Source of the DNA: Pseudoflavonifractor sp.
GTDB taxonomy: Bacteria; Bacteroidota; Bacteroidia; Bacteroidales; Muribaculaceae
Length of the DNA stretch: 64,000 bases
Direction: 5' to 3'
Assembly (NCBI GenBank): GCA_023667145.1
Contig: JAMPAQ010000002.1
Coordinates: 102,574 to 166,573, forward strand
The notes below the pieces were generated by a model. That model did not search any database and had not been told where the DNA came from. It saw only the letters and a program-made list of their open reading frames with translations. Positions 53,500 to 61,170 of this stretch are shown piece after piece. The position numbers and the translations under genes are program-made. Numbering within the stretch: position 1 is the first letter of the stretch; each line of letters begins with the position of its first letter.

Positions 53500-55368
53500 T
53501 CATTCAAACTCGACAAGCACGGCGTCTGTGCCGACCACGTCGCCCACCTTGACAAACAGGCGCTTGACCACACCGGCCACGTCAGACGCTATCTCGTTTT
53601 CCATCTTCATGGCCTCATAGATGAGCAGCGGGTCGCCCTTCCTCACCGTGTCGCCGGGTCTCACCATTATCTCTATCACCTTGCCCCCCATGGGAGCGTT
53701 GACCGTAGGCCCGGTCGGGGTCACGGTCTCGGCCATAGGCTCCTCCTTGGCGGCTGTCTCCTCCTTGGCCGGAGCAGTGGCCACATATTCGGCCTGACGG
53801 CGCTTGCGCAGGAATCCGTTTGCAACCGTGGGCAGCAGTTCAAGCAACAGCTCCTCCTCGCGGTTTGACGCGAGCCGCGCCCCGCCAAGATCCTCAAGCA
53901 CGGGATTCTCCGGCTTTCGGTATGAGTCAACATTATAGGGATGCTCCTCGGGGCTGCCGGTTATCAGCTCACGGAACGCCGGGTCAACCGGCACCGGGGT
54001 CTTGCCATACTCACCCTTTATCAAGGCTATGAACTGGTTGGACGGGTTGGAATAGTCAGGCTTGCCCTTCTTGCGGTCGAGCGCGAGCGACACGGCCTGA
54101 CTGCCCACTATCTGGCTCGTGGGGGTGACCAGCGGCACCAGTCCGGCATCGCGGCGCACCTTAGGTATCAGCTTCATGGCATCGTTGAGCAAGTCCACGG
54201 CTCCGAGCGCCTTGAGCTGTGCCACCATGTTCGAGTACATTCCACCGGGCACCTCCGCCTCCTTGACAAGCAGGTTGGGAGCCGGAAATCCGAAGTACTC
54301 CTCGATGGCATGGCAAGCGTCGAGCAGAGCCGCCTCGTCATTGACACGGGCTGCTGCTATCGCCTTGTCAATCTGAGCCTCGACCTCCGCCGGGACAGTG
54401 TCGGTCAGCGGGTCAAAGTCTCGTGGGAAACTCTTGACGAGGTCAAACGCGCTCAGCGATTCCCTCACGGCCATGAGTTCCTTGCGTATGTGCGACAACG
54501 CCTTGAGGTTGACCTCAACCTCTATGTCCATCTTGCTGGCAAAGAGATATATCAGCTCGACAGCTGGAGCAGCCGACCCGCCGCCAAAATACCAGATGTT
54601 GGTGTCGAGTATGTCGACTCCATGCAGCATGGCCATCACCGACGAGGCGAGACCGTAGCCCGGAGTACAGTGGGTGTGGAAATCGACCGGCACCGACACG
54701 GCACGCTTGAGTGCCGGAATGAGCGTGGCCACGCGTGCGGGATTCACCAGTCCGGCCATATCCTTCAGCGTGATTATCTTGGCACCCAGTGCCTCCATGC
54801 CCTTGGCCTTGGCAACAAAATACTCATCCGTGAAGATGCGCTTATCCTCCTGGCGTGAACCCCCGCCAAACAGGCGGCTGAAGAATGACTTCCGGGCCGG
54901 CTTGGCCTCATCCTTGGGATCGACCGTGTAGCACACCGCCCCGTCGGCGATGCCGCCGAGACGATTGATTATCTCTATCGACTCCTTGACATTGTCAAGG
55001 TCATTGAGCGCGTCAAATATGCGCATGACGTTGAGGCCGTTGGCGATTGCCTCCTTGTAAAATCCCTCAAGCACGCTCGTGGGATATGGAACATACCCAA
55101 ACAGGTTACGGCCCCGCGACAGTGCCGTCAGCAACGATATGCCCTGCATCACCTTGCTCACACTGCGCAGGCGGTCCCACGGCGACTCGTCGAGATAGCG
55201 CATCACCGAGTCGGGGACGGCACCGCCCCACACCTCGATGGCATAAAATCCCGCGTCCTTGTAGTAAGGCAGCAGACGGTCTATGCAACTCTGGTCCATA
55301 CGCGTGGCAAACAATGATTGCTGGCCGTCTCTCATGGTGAGATCTCTGATCTTCAGGTTACGTTTCAT
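53500..55368 (-). CDS. Biotin-dependent carboxyltransferase (OadA/pyruvate carboxylase subunit B type)
   Basis: A 622-residue enzyme with carboxyltransferase and biotin-carrier parts. It begins LKIRDLTMRDGQQSLFATRM, the HMGL-like barrel. VDFHTHCTPGYGLAS carries metal-binding His, and a PYC_OADA domain follows. The end is a biotinyl domain with the biotin Lys in LIYEAMKMENEI. ATG 55368 is preferred over the upstream frame to 55500, which overlaps the promoter region. The beta and gamma sodium-pump subunits are not in this window, so oxaloacetate decarboxylase and two-subunit pyruvate carboxylase remain alternatives. Confidence 0.88.
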   Translation of the reverse strand: MKRNLKIRDLTMRDGQQSLFATRMDQSCIDRLLPYYKDAGFYAIEVWGGAVPDSVMRYLDESPWDRLRSVSKVMQGISLLTALSRGRNLFGYVPYPTSVLEGFYKEAIANGLNVMRIFDALNDLDNVKESIEIINRLGGIADGAVCYTVDPKDEAKPARKSFFSRLFGGGSRQEDKRIFTDEYFVAKAKGMEALGAKIITLKDMAGLVNPARVATLIPALKRAVSVPVDFHTHCTPGYGLASSVMAMLHGVDILDTNIWYFGGGSAAPAVELIYLFASKMDIEVEVNLKALSHIRKELMAVRESLSAFDLVKSFPRDFDPLTDTVPAEVEAQIDKAIAAARVNDEAALLDACHAIEEYFGFPAPNLLVKEAEVPGGMYSNMVAQLKALGAVDLLNDAMKLIPKVRRDAGLVPLVTPTSQIVGSQAVSLALDRKKGKPDYSNPSNQFIALIKGEYGKTPVPVDPAFRELITGSPEEHPYNVDSYRKPENPVLEDLGGARLASNREEELLLELLPTVANGFLRKRRQAEYVATAPAKEETAAKEEPMAETVTPTGPTVNAPMGGKVIEIMVRPGDTVRKGDPLLIYEAMKMENEIASDVAGVVKRLFVKVGDVVGTDAVLVEFE

Positions 55369-55409
55369 GTCAAGACTGATTAGTATTGTTGTAAATAATG
55401 TTAGTGTGG

Positions 55410-55417
55410 CAAATGTA
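55410..55417 (-). promoter_or_regulatory. -7 element of the carboxyltransferase promoter
   Basis: Minus strand TACATTTG; no good -33 at the expected distance. Expected start near 55403, 35 bases before the ATG at 55368. Confidence 0.5.
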
Positions 55418-55477
55418 GAAAAATTTCCGTAATTAAAAACATGCAGGGCGATATTTTTGTTTTTTAAGACATCCAAG

Positions 55478-55508
55478 TTGGCAAAGCGAACTAAAACCAT
55501 TAACTTTG
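55478..55508 (+). promoter_or_regulatory. Promoter of the CpsB-type phosphatase gene
   Basis: TTG at 55478-55480, 20 bases, then TAACTTTG at 55501-55508. Expected start near 55515. This excludes the upstream in-frame start at 55457. Confidence 0.65.
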
Positions 55509-55552
55509 TTCATCCTTTCTCGGATTTTGCAGCTGTAAAAAATACACGAAAG

Positions 55553-56284
55553 ATGTTTGGACTATTCAAAAAGAAAGAGCAACCGGCCTCACTGTTCTTC
55601 TCGACCGATATCCACTGCCACATCCTGCCGGGCATCGACGACGGGTCTCCCGACGTGACGACATCGGCTGAGCTTGTCGAACGCATGAAAAGTTGGGGGA
55701 TAAGCCGCATAATCGCCAGCCCCCACGTGACGATGGAGACGTTTGAGAACACCCCCGCGACCATCAGACCCGCCCTTGAGTCGCTCAAGGCCGAACTCGC
55801 CTCCCGTGGTGTCGACCTCGACCTTAGCCACTCAGCCGAGTACCGCATCGACGAGTTTTTCACCCGTCAGCTCGACGAGGGCAACGTCATACCCCTCCCC
55901 AACAACTACCTGCTCGTCGAAAACTCGTTCATCCAGGAACCATGGGGACTCGACCAGTTTCTATTTGACCTCAAGGTAAAGGGCTACCGCCCCATCCTCG
56001 CCCATCCCGAGCGCTATCATTACTATCACAGCCACCGCGACCGCTACGACAACCTCCACTCCACGGGCACGCTTTTCCAGATCAATCTCCTGAGCCTCGC
56101 CGGATATTACGGCAGCGCCGAGCGCAACGTGGCCAACAAGCTCGTCGAGAACGGTCTTGTCGATTTCATCGGCACCGACCTCCACAACCATCGCCACGCC
56201 GACTACATCGAGAGCTACCTGAAGTCAAAGGACTATCGCCGACTCCTCTCATCGGGACTGACCTTACTCAACGACACCCTTTAA
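55553..56284 (+). CDS. PHP-type protein tyrosine phosphatase, CpsB/CapC family
   Basis: Manganese-dependent phosphatase that dephosphorylates the tyrosine kinase controlling polysaccharide polymerisation. It has 243 residues from ATG 55553 (MFGLFKKKEQP). The PHP metal motifs are STDIHCHILPGIDDG, IIASPHVTMETF, LAHPERYHYY and FIGTDLHNHRH. All expected His and Asp ligands are present. The cognate BY-kinase (Wzc) is not in this window. The end overlaps the convergent membrane protein gene by 4 bases. Confidence 0.88.
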   Translation: MFGLFKKKEQPASLFFSTDIHCHILPGIDDGSPDVTTSAELVERMKSWGISRIIASPHVTMETFENTPATIRPALESLKAELASRGVDLDLSHSAEYRIDEFFTRQLDEGNVIPLPNNYLLVENSFIQEPWGLDQFLFDLKVKGYRPILAHPERYHYYHSHRDRYDNLHSTGTLFQINLLSLAGYYGSAERNVANKLVENGLVDFIGTDLHNHRHADYIESYLKSKDYRRLLSSGLTLLNDTL

Positions 56285-56826
56285 CGCGCCGGGTAGCGTA
56301 TGTCATTGGCGCGGCTGTATATGGCCACGCTGTTCTCAATCTCGCGGCGATGTGGCTCCACCTTGGCCGTGCGGCATCGCGACGCGAGCGACGTGTCCTC
56401 CCGCCAGTCTTCGGCCTCGACTGTCCTCATCAGCCTCACCGCCATGTAGCAGCAGAGCGACACAGGCACCACCGCGCCGAGCAGCCAAAGGCCCGTAAAG
56501 GCAGTGACATACTCAGGTGCCCCGGTGAAAACGTCCCCGCATATAAGCTCTATCTCACCCCACATTAACGCGGCGCTCACCCCGAGCTGCACGACCGACA
56601 GCGCCCCGGCTCCATACGTCTTGCCATACATATAATAGGACACCACCCCGGCCAATACACAGGGCATCACGTAGAGCAACATCGGCGAGGTCACCTCACC
56701 GACCGACAGCCTGCCGCTCATCGACCTCATCAATCCGCAGTACACCACGCCCGACAACACGAGCGACAGCACCATCATTCCCTCCCACATCCAGAGCTTC
56801 TTGTCTTTTAACCTGATAGTTTTCAT
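56281..56826 (-). CDS. Four-helix membrane protein of unknown function
   Basis: A 181-residue integral membrane protein. Hydrophobic segments are at about 14-34, 46-66, 73-93 and 105-130 (MMVLSLVLSGVVYCGLM; MLLYVMPCVLAGVVSYYMY). A hydrophilic tail of 45 residues follows, likely cytosolic. No family recognised. Its last bases overlap the convergent phosphatase stop. Confidence 0.6.
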   Translation of the reverse strand: MKTIRLKDKKLWMWEGMMVLSLVLSGVVYCGLMRSMSGRLSVGEVTSPMLLYVMPCVLAGVVSYYMYGKTYGAGALSVVQLGVSAALMWGEIELICGDVFTGAPEYVTAFTGLWLLGAVVPVSLCCYMAVRLMRTVEAEDWREDTSLASRCRTAKVEPHRREIENSVAIYSRANDIRYPAR

Positions 56827-56934
56827 AGTTGTGTGTTTTTAATTGTGTCATCAAATAGTATTAATCCGTTTTGATATATAACAATCGGTCCACGGCCATA
56901 ATCATCCCCGAAATCAGATATTAACGAAATTGTA

Positions 56935-56964
56935 ATAAAAATGCCGGCGCATGCGCCGGCATTT
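56935..56964 (-). terminator. Terminator of the glutamine synthetase gene
   Basis: Palindrome AAATGCCGGCGCA / TGCGCCGGCATTT. Read on the minus strand it is followed by TTTTATTACAATTT. It lies 34 bases after the stop codon. Confidence 0.8.
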
Positions 56965-56997
56965 AGAGGTTGTTCCAGTTATATCATTCGTGCCATT

Positions 56998-58506
56998 TCA
57001 GCCACAGTACAGATATTTCGCCACCAGATGCTGCATCTCGGTGGGATTGTTCTTGGCCTCGGCTATGAGCCTCGGGTCGTTGTAGGATCGCAGACGTGAT
57101 ATGGTGCCGTCAATGATGGCCTTGCTGAACACGCCGTCGCGCTCATACACTCCCCGCTGACGTTCGAGACAGTCAGCCGACTGGGCGCAATTGGCCGGCA
57201 GATGGGCCAGGTGCTCGGCTCTCTCGGCATTTGCCGCCTGATGTATGTTTACGTCGACATACGTGTCGCGGGCCACCTCAAGGGCATTATCCATCTCAAA
57301 TCCGTGACGGCAGGCCACCGCGAGCGCCGCTATCAGCAGGTAGATGTCAGCCGACCCGTCGGCCGAGCGTATCTCGACCGTCTGCTTGTCGGCATAGTCC
57401 ACCGCGCTGCACGACGACAGCGGATTGACCTCATGGCACATATCCTTGTCGGCAGTCCACCCGAGCGGCACGCGCACGAGCACCGAGCGGTTGCGGTCGC
57501 CCCAGCAAACGTTGGTCGGGGCCTCCTGGTGGGGCACCAGCCTGAAGTAGGAGGTCGGTATCGTGTTGCCAAAGGCGGTTATCGACTCGGCCATATCCAT
57601 CATTCCCGCGATGGCGCGGCGGGCCGTGTCGCTCAACCGCCGGTCACGGTCGAGCATCTCGTTATGCCCGTCCTTCATTATGCGCATGTGGATATGCAGC
57701 CCCGAACCGGCCTTGCCGGTGGTTATCTTGGGCGCGAACGTCACGTTATATCCCATCTTAAATCCAAGATTGCGTATTATCCACTTGGCTATCACGAGCT
57801 GGTCAGCGGCATCACGTGCATCCACCGGCAGGAACTCTATCTCGTTTTGCTCGTAGACGGTGCCGTGGAGCGTGAAGTTGCCTACCTCCGAATGTCCGTA
57901 TTTTATCCGGCCTCCGGCCTGGGCTATATACTGCATACAGCGCACGCGGAAGTCGTTGAACTTGGCAAACGGGGCCGACTCATGATAGCCCCTTTGGTCG
58001 GTCGCGGGAAACGCGCCCGTGTCAGGCGCTATGACATAAAACTCAAGCTCGCCCATGGCTTGGAACTCCATCCCGGTGACACGCGTGAACTCCTCACACG
58101 CCTTGTCAAGTATATGCACCGGCGACGATGTCATGGGAGCCCCCTCCTTGTCCATAAACGAGCATAGCATCGTCAGCGTTGGTATCTCGGCAAACGGGTC
58201 TCGGAACGCTGTCCTGAACCGTGGCACCACATACAGGTCACTGTTGCCCGCCTCGATATAGTGGGGAAACAGGCTTGACCCGTCCACACGCTCGCCACAA
58301 CAGAGTATCGTCTCAAGATACGCCAGGTCGTTTATCACAAAGTTGAGCGTCTTCAGCCGTCCGTCGGCTGCGGGGTACATGAAGTTGACCATCTCTATCT
58401 GCTCCCGCTCGATGTACGAGATGATGTCATCCTTGGTAAACAGTGCCGCCGGCTTGCCAAGCGTGGCCACCACATGATTCTTGTTAAGTCTGATATCGTT
58501 GTTCAT
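56998..58506 (-). CDS. glnA: Glutamine synthetase
   Basis: ATP-dependent synthesis of glutamine from glutamate and ammonia. It has 502 residues, the roughly 500-residue form common in Bacteroidales. The beta-grasp amino domain carries VNFMYPAADGRLKTLNFVIN. The catalytic domain has FQAMGELEFYVIAP, IKYGHSEVGNFTLHGTVYEQ, the ATP motif KITTGKAGSGLHIHMRI, and the R-rich NRSVLVRVPLGW. Side activities of GlnA-like enzymes (gamma-glutamylation of other amines) cannot be excluded. No PII or NtrB-type regulator is nearby. Confidence 0.88.
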   Translation of the reverse strand: MNNDIRLNKNHVVATLGKPAALFTKDDIISYIEREQIEMVNFMYPAADGRLKTLNFVINDLAYLETILCCGERVDGSSLFPHYIEAGNSDLYVVPRFRTAFRDPFAEIPTLTMLCSFMDKEGAPMTSSPVHILDKACEEFTRVTGMEFQAMGELEFYVIAPDTGAFPATDQRGYHESAPFAKFNDFRVRCMQYIAQAGGRIKYGHSEVGNFTLHGTVYEQNEIEFLPVDARDAADQLVIAKWIIRNLGFKMGYNVTFAPKITTGKAGSGLHIHMRIMKDGHNEMLDRDRRLSDTARRAIAGMMDMAESITAFGNTIPTSYFRLVPHQEAPTNVCWGDRNRSVLVRVPLGWTADKDMCHEVNPLSSCSAVDYADKQTVEIRSADGSADIYLLIAALAVACRHGFEMDNALEVARDTYVDVNIHQAANAERAEHLAHLPANCAQSADCLERQRGVYERDGVFSKAIIDGTISRLRSYNDPRLIAEAKNNPTEMQHLVAKYLYCG

Positions 58507-58638
58507 CTTAGGTATTTATATAAGGATTAACGACCTAAATTTACAACAATATTCCATATAGGCGGTTAACTCTAAGTCTTAATTTTTACAAATTAAGACT
58601 CCGCGACACTCCGCGACACAGTCATCCATGCTGACAGT

Positions 58639-59379
58639 CTACATCCCCGCCATCGCCCTCTCGGCGGCGGCAAGAGACTCGGGCTTGCCTATGTCGTGCC
58701 AGCTATAGGGCACGTCGGGGCGGTAAGTACCAATCACCCTGCTGTCGCAGACCGACAGATAGAACGGAATGATCGGAAACCGAGGCCCGGGCGCGAATGT
58801 CGCCATCGCGTCAAACAATGACGGCGACACCACATGCACGCCGCCAAATGCCACACGACCAGTCCCCTCTGCTGGCACAAACCCCTCGGGTCTCACCTCG
58901 CCTGTCGAGACATTGGTCCACCCTCGCAGCCGACCGCCACGGTCGGTCAGCAGGTAGCGCGATGTGACACGCTCGCCGACGAGCAGCGTCGCCTCCGCGC
59001 CCGACCGCAGGTGAGCGTCAAACATCGCCCGCAGGTCGATGTCGGTCAATATGTCGGCGTTATGCACTATGAACGGCTCGTCGCCGTCAAGCCATCGGCG
59101 GGCATTCAGTATGCCGCCGCCGGTATCGAGCAACAGTCCGCTCTCGTCGCTGATGTTGACTTTTATGCCAAAGCTATCTCGCGACCTGATATAGTCGGCA
59201 ATCATAGGTGCAAAATGATGTACGTTGACCGTCACATCATCGGCCCCGGCCTCTATGAGCCGTCTCATCACGCGCTCAAGCATCGGCACTCCACCTACAG
59301 GCACGAGCGCTTTGGGCATACGGTCGGTCAGCGGCCTGAGTCGTGTGCCAAGCCCAGCGGCAAATATCATCGCTTTCAT
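58639..59379 (-). CDS. Sugar-1-phosphate nucleotidyltransferase (MurU-like)
   Basis: A 246-residue nucleotidyltransferase from ATG 59379. The signature MIFAAGLGTRLRPLTDRMPKA is complete. PMLERVMRRLIEAGADDV, the metal-binding IVHNADILTDID and the end WHDIGKPESL are the other family motifs. It is the size of MurU/HddC-type enzymes that join a sugar 1-phosphate to UDP or GDP. It lies 53 bases after a sugar-kinase-like gene on the same strand, recalling the AmgK-MurU pair that recycles MurNAc to UDP-MurNAc. That role is inference. Confidence 0.82.
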   Translation of the reverse strand: MKAMIFAAGLGTRLRPLTDRMPKALVPVGGVPMLERVMRRLIEAGADDVTVNVHHFAPMIADYIRSRDSFGIKVNISDESGLLLDTGGGILNARRWLDGDEPFIVHNADILTDIDLRAMFDAHLRSGAEATLLVGERVTSRYLLTDRGGRLRGWTNVSTGEVRPEGFVPAEGTGRVAFGGVHVVSPSLFDAMATFAPGPRFPIIPFYLSVCDSRVIGTYRPDVPYSWHDIGKPESLAAAERAMAGM

Positions 59380-59432
59380 AGTCAATCGTCTCTTTGTCAA
59401 CAAATATTATCATTCCCGTGGCCATCGGCTGC

Positions 59433-60839
59433 TCACCGTTGCCAATGGTCCCGCTCACGGTGGGTTAGCACCACGTTTATCCCATACCGCTCTCTCAGAT
59501 GCCGTGCCGTGGCCTCGGCGCTGTAGACCGAGCGATGCTGCCCGCCCGTGCAGCCGAAACCCACCGACAGATGCGAGAACCCGCGCCTGATATACCTCTC
59601 GACCGAGGCATCGACAAGGGCGTAGACATGGTCGAGGAAAGTCAGTATCTCGCCATCCTCCTCAAGGAATCTCACTACCTCGGTGTCCCGCCCCGTCAAT
59701 CGCTTGTACTTCTCATACCGCCCGGGATTATGGATGGCGCGGCAGTCAAACACAAACCCGCCGCCATTACCCGAATCATCCACCGGCAACCCGCGCTTGT
59801 ACGAGAAACTCATCACGTCCACGGTCAGCGTCTGACGCGGCTTGAGCCGGTCGAGTCCCGAGAGTTCGGTGGCCAACCGCGATATGTACGGATAGTCATC
59901 GCCCAATTCGTCTGTTATCTGCTTGAGATTGGCTATCGCAAACGGCACGCTCTCGACAAAGTGGGGCTTGCGCTCGAAGTATCCGCGATATCCGTATGCC
60001 CCGAGCACCTGCAACGTCCTGAACAGCACGAAGTGACGCAACATGCTGCCAAACTCCTGCCGGTCCACGTCAGCGTACCCCCGCAGGCTATCGACATACA
60101 CCCCGGCCAGCTCATCACGCACCGACGGTGTAAGCGCCGCCTTTGCCTGCCACAGGAACGAGGCTACGTCATAGTGACACGGCCCCCGGCGACCACCCTG
60201 GAAGTCGATAAACCACGGCTTGCCATCCACCATCATCACGTTGCGCGACTGGAAGTCCCGATACATGAAGTGGTCAGCCGGACACGACATAAGCATGCCG
60301 GCCAGCCTGTCGAAGTCATCCTCAAGATCATCCTCCGAGAAGTCGATGCCAACACCTTTCAGGAAACAGTATTTGAAGTAGTTGAGGTCCCACATCACGG
60401 CCCGGCGGTCAAACTGTTTCAGCCGGCACTTGCCGCCAAAGTCGGTTGATGCCGCCCGCGAGAACTGAAATCTCGGCAGCGTGGCTATAGTCTCGGCGAG
60501 CATACGCCGCTCGTCGCCGGTGAAGTCACCCGACATCCTTCCAGCAGCTATGGCCGCAAACAGCGACTCGTCACCGAGGTCATCCTGCAAGTATCCCATG
60601 CGGTCATCGCTCACCGCGATTACCCGTGGTACGGGCAACCCCTCGGCTCCAAACGCCTCGCTCATGGCGATAAAGCGCTCATTCTCATCGGTCGATGTCC
60701 CAATCACCCCTACCACGGTCCGCGGCCCCGCGAGCCGGTAGTAACGGCGTGCCGACCCCGACGCGGCGAGACCCACCACCTCCGACGGGGCGTGGCCAAA
60801 CTCACGCTCATACAATCTCACCAATAGCTCTGCTTCCAT
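59433..60839 (-). CDS. APH-like sugar kinase fused to RapZ carboxy-terminal domain
   Basis: A 468-residue two-domain protein. Residues 1-330 are an aminoglycoside phosphotransferase-like (AmgK-like) kinase: catalytic loop MYRDFQSRNVMM with D195, and metal-binding FIDFQGG near 211. Residues about 336-468 are the carboxy-terminal domain of RapZ: VMSFSYKRGLP, VFDCRAIHNPG and VGFGCTGGQHRSVYSAE. The P-loop ATPase half of RapZ is absent. In enterobacteria this RapZ domain binds glucosamine 6-phosphate. The fusion plus the adjacent MurU-like gene suggests an amino-sugar kinase controlled by an amino-sugar signal; this is inference. Confidence 0.85.
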   Translation of the reverse strand: MEAELLVRLYEREFGHAPSEVVGLAASGSARRYYRLAGPRTVVGVIGTSTDENERFIAMSEAFGAEGLPVPRVIAVSDDRMGYLQDDLGDESLFAAIAAGRMSGDFTGDERRMLAETIATLPRFQFSRAASTDFGGKCRLKQFDRRAVMWDLNYFKYCFLKGVGIDFSEDDLEDDFDRLAGMLMSCPADHFMYRDFQSRNVMMVDGKPWFIDFQGGRRGPCHYDVASFLWQAKAALTPSVRDELAGVYVDSLRGYADVDRQEFGSMLRHFVLFRTLQVLGAYGYRGYFERKPHFVESVPFAIANLKQITDELGDDYPYISRLATELSGLDRLKPRQTLTVDVMSFSYKRGLPVDDSGNGGGFVFDCRAIHNPGRYEKYKRLTGRDTEVVRFLEEDGEILTFLDHVYALVDASVERYIRRGFSHLSVGFGCTGGQHRSVYSAEATARHLRERYGINVVLTHRERDHWQR

Positions 60840-60888
60840 CTTGATACCACATTTAAGAATTTGTCACCGACAGTCTGTGACAGTAACG

Positions 60889-60919
60889 CAAAATTAACCT
60901 TTTTCATAATAATGTGCAA
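60889..60919 (-). promoter_or_regulatory. Promoter of the kinase-RapZ / MurU-like operon
   Basis: Minus strand: TTG (60919-60917), 20 bases, then TAATTTTG (60896-60889). Expected start near 60882, 43 bases before the ATG. Confidence 0.65.
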
Positions 60920-60947
60920 CCTCCCCATTTTTTAACATCACCGATAA

Positions 60948-60976
60948 TTGCCGATACAATATTTTATGTATCTTTG
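60948..60976 (+). promoter_or_regulatory. Promoter of the zinc metalloprotease gene
   Basis: TTG at 60948-60950, 18 bases, then TATCTTTG at 60969-60976. Expected start near 60983. Confidence 0.55.
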
Positions 60977-61170
60977 CGTCTATGAATTAATGTAACCTTG
61001 CCCCAACGCCTTCGTGGCGCTAATGCCAATCACAACCAACCAAATCACAGCCGCGACGGCGACAGAGGACCACAACACAGTGCAAGGCTCCGTTTTTTCA
61101 GCAATTTTCATTCGGACATCGTGATGCCCGGCTTTAGACTTTATACCAACTGCTTAACTTAACTATACGT

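Larger units (their letters stand above)
60840..61170. other. Divergent intergenic region with two promoters
   Basis: No gene seen in these 331 bases. It holds the minus-strand promoter of the kinase-RapZ operon and the plus-strand promoter of the metalloprotease. A leader of about 190 bases (60983-61170) precedes the metalloprotease gene; no strong structure was found in it by eye. Confidence 0.6.

Noticed and set aside
53941-54858. 305-codon plus-strand frame opposite the carboxyltransferase
   Set aside because: Antisense shadow without family features.
57202-58167. 321-codon plus-strand frame opposite glnA
   Set aside because: Antisense shadow; glutamine synthetase motifs occupy the other strand along the full length.
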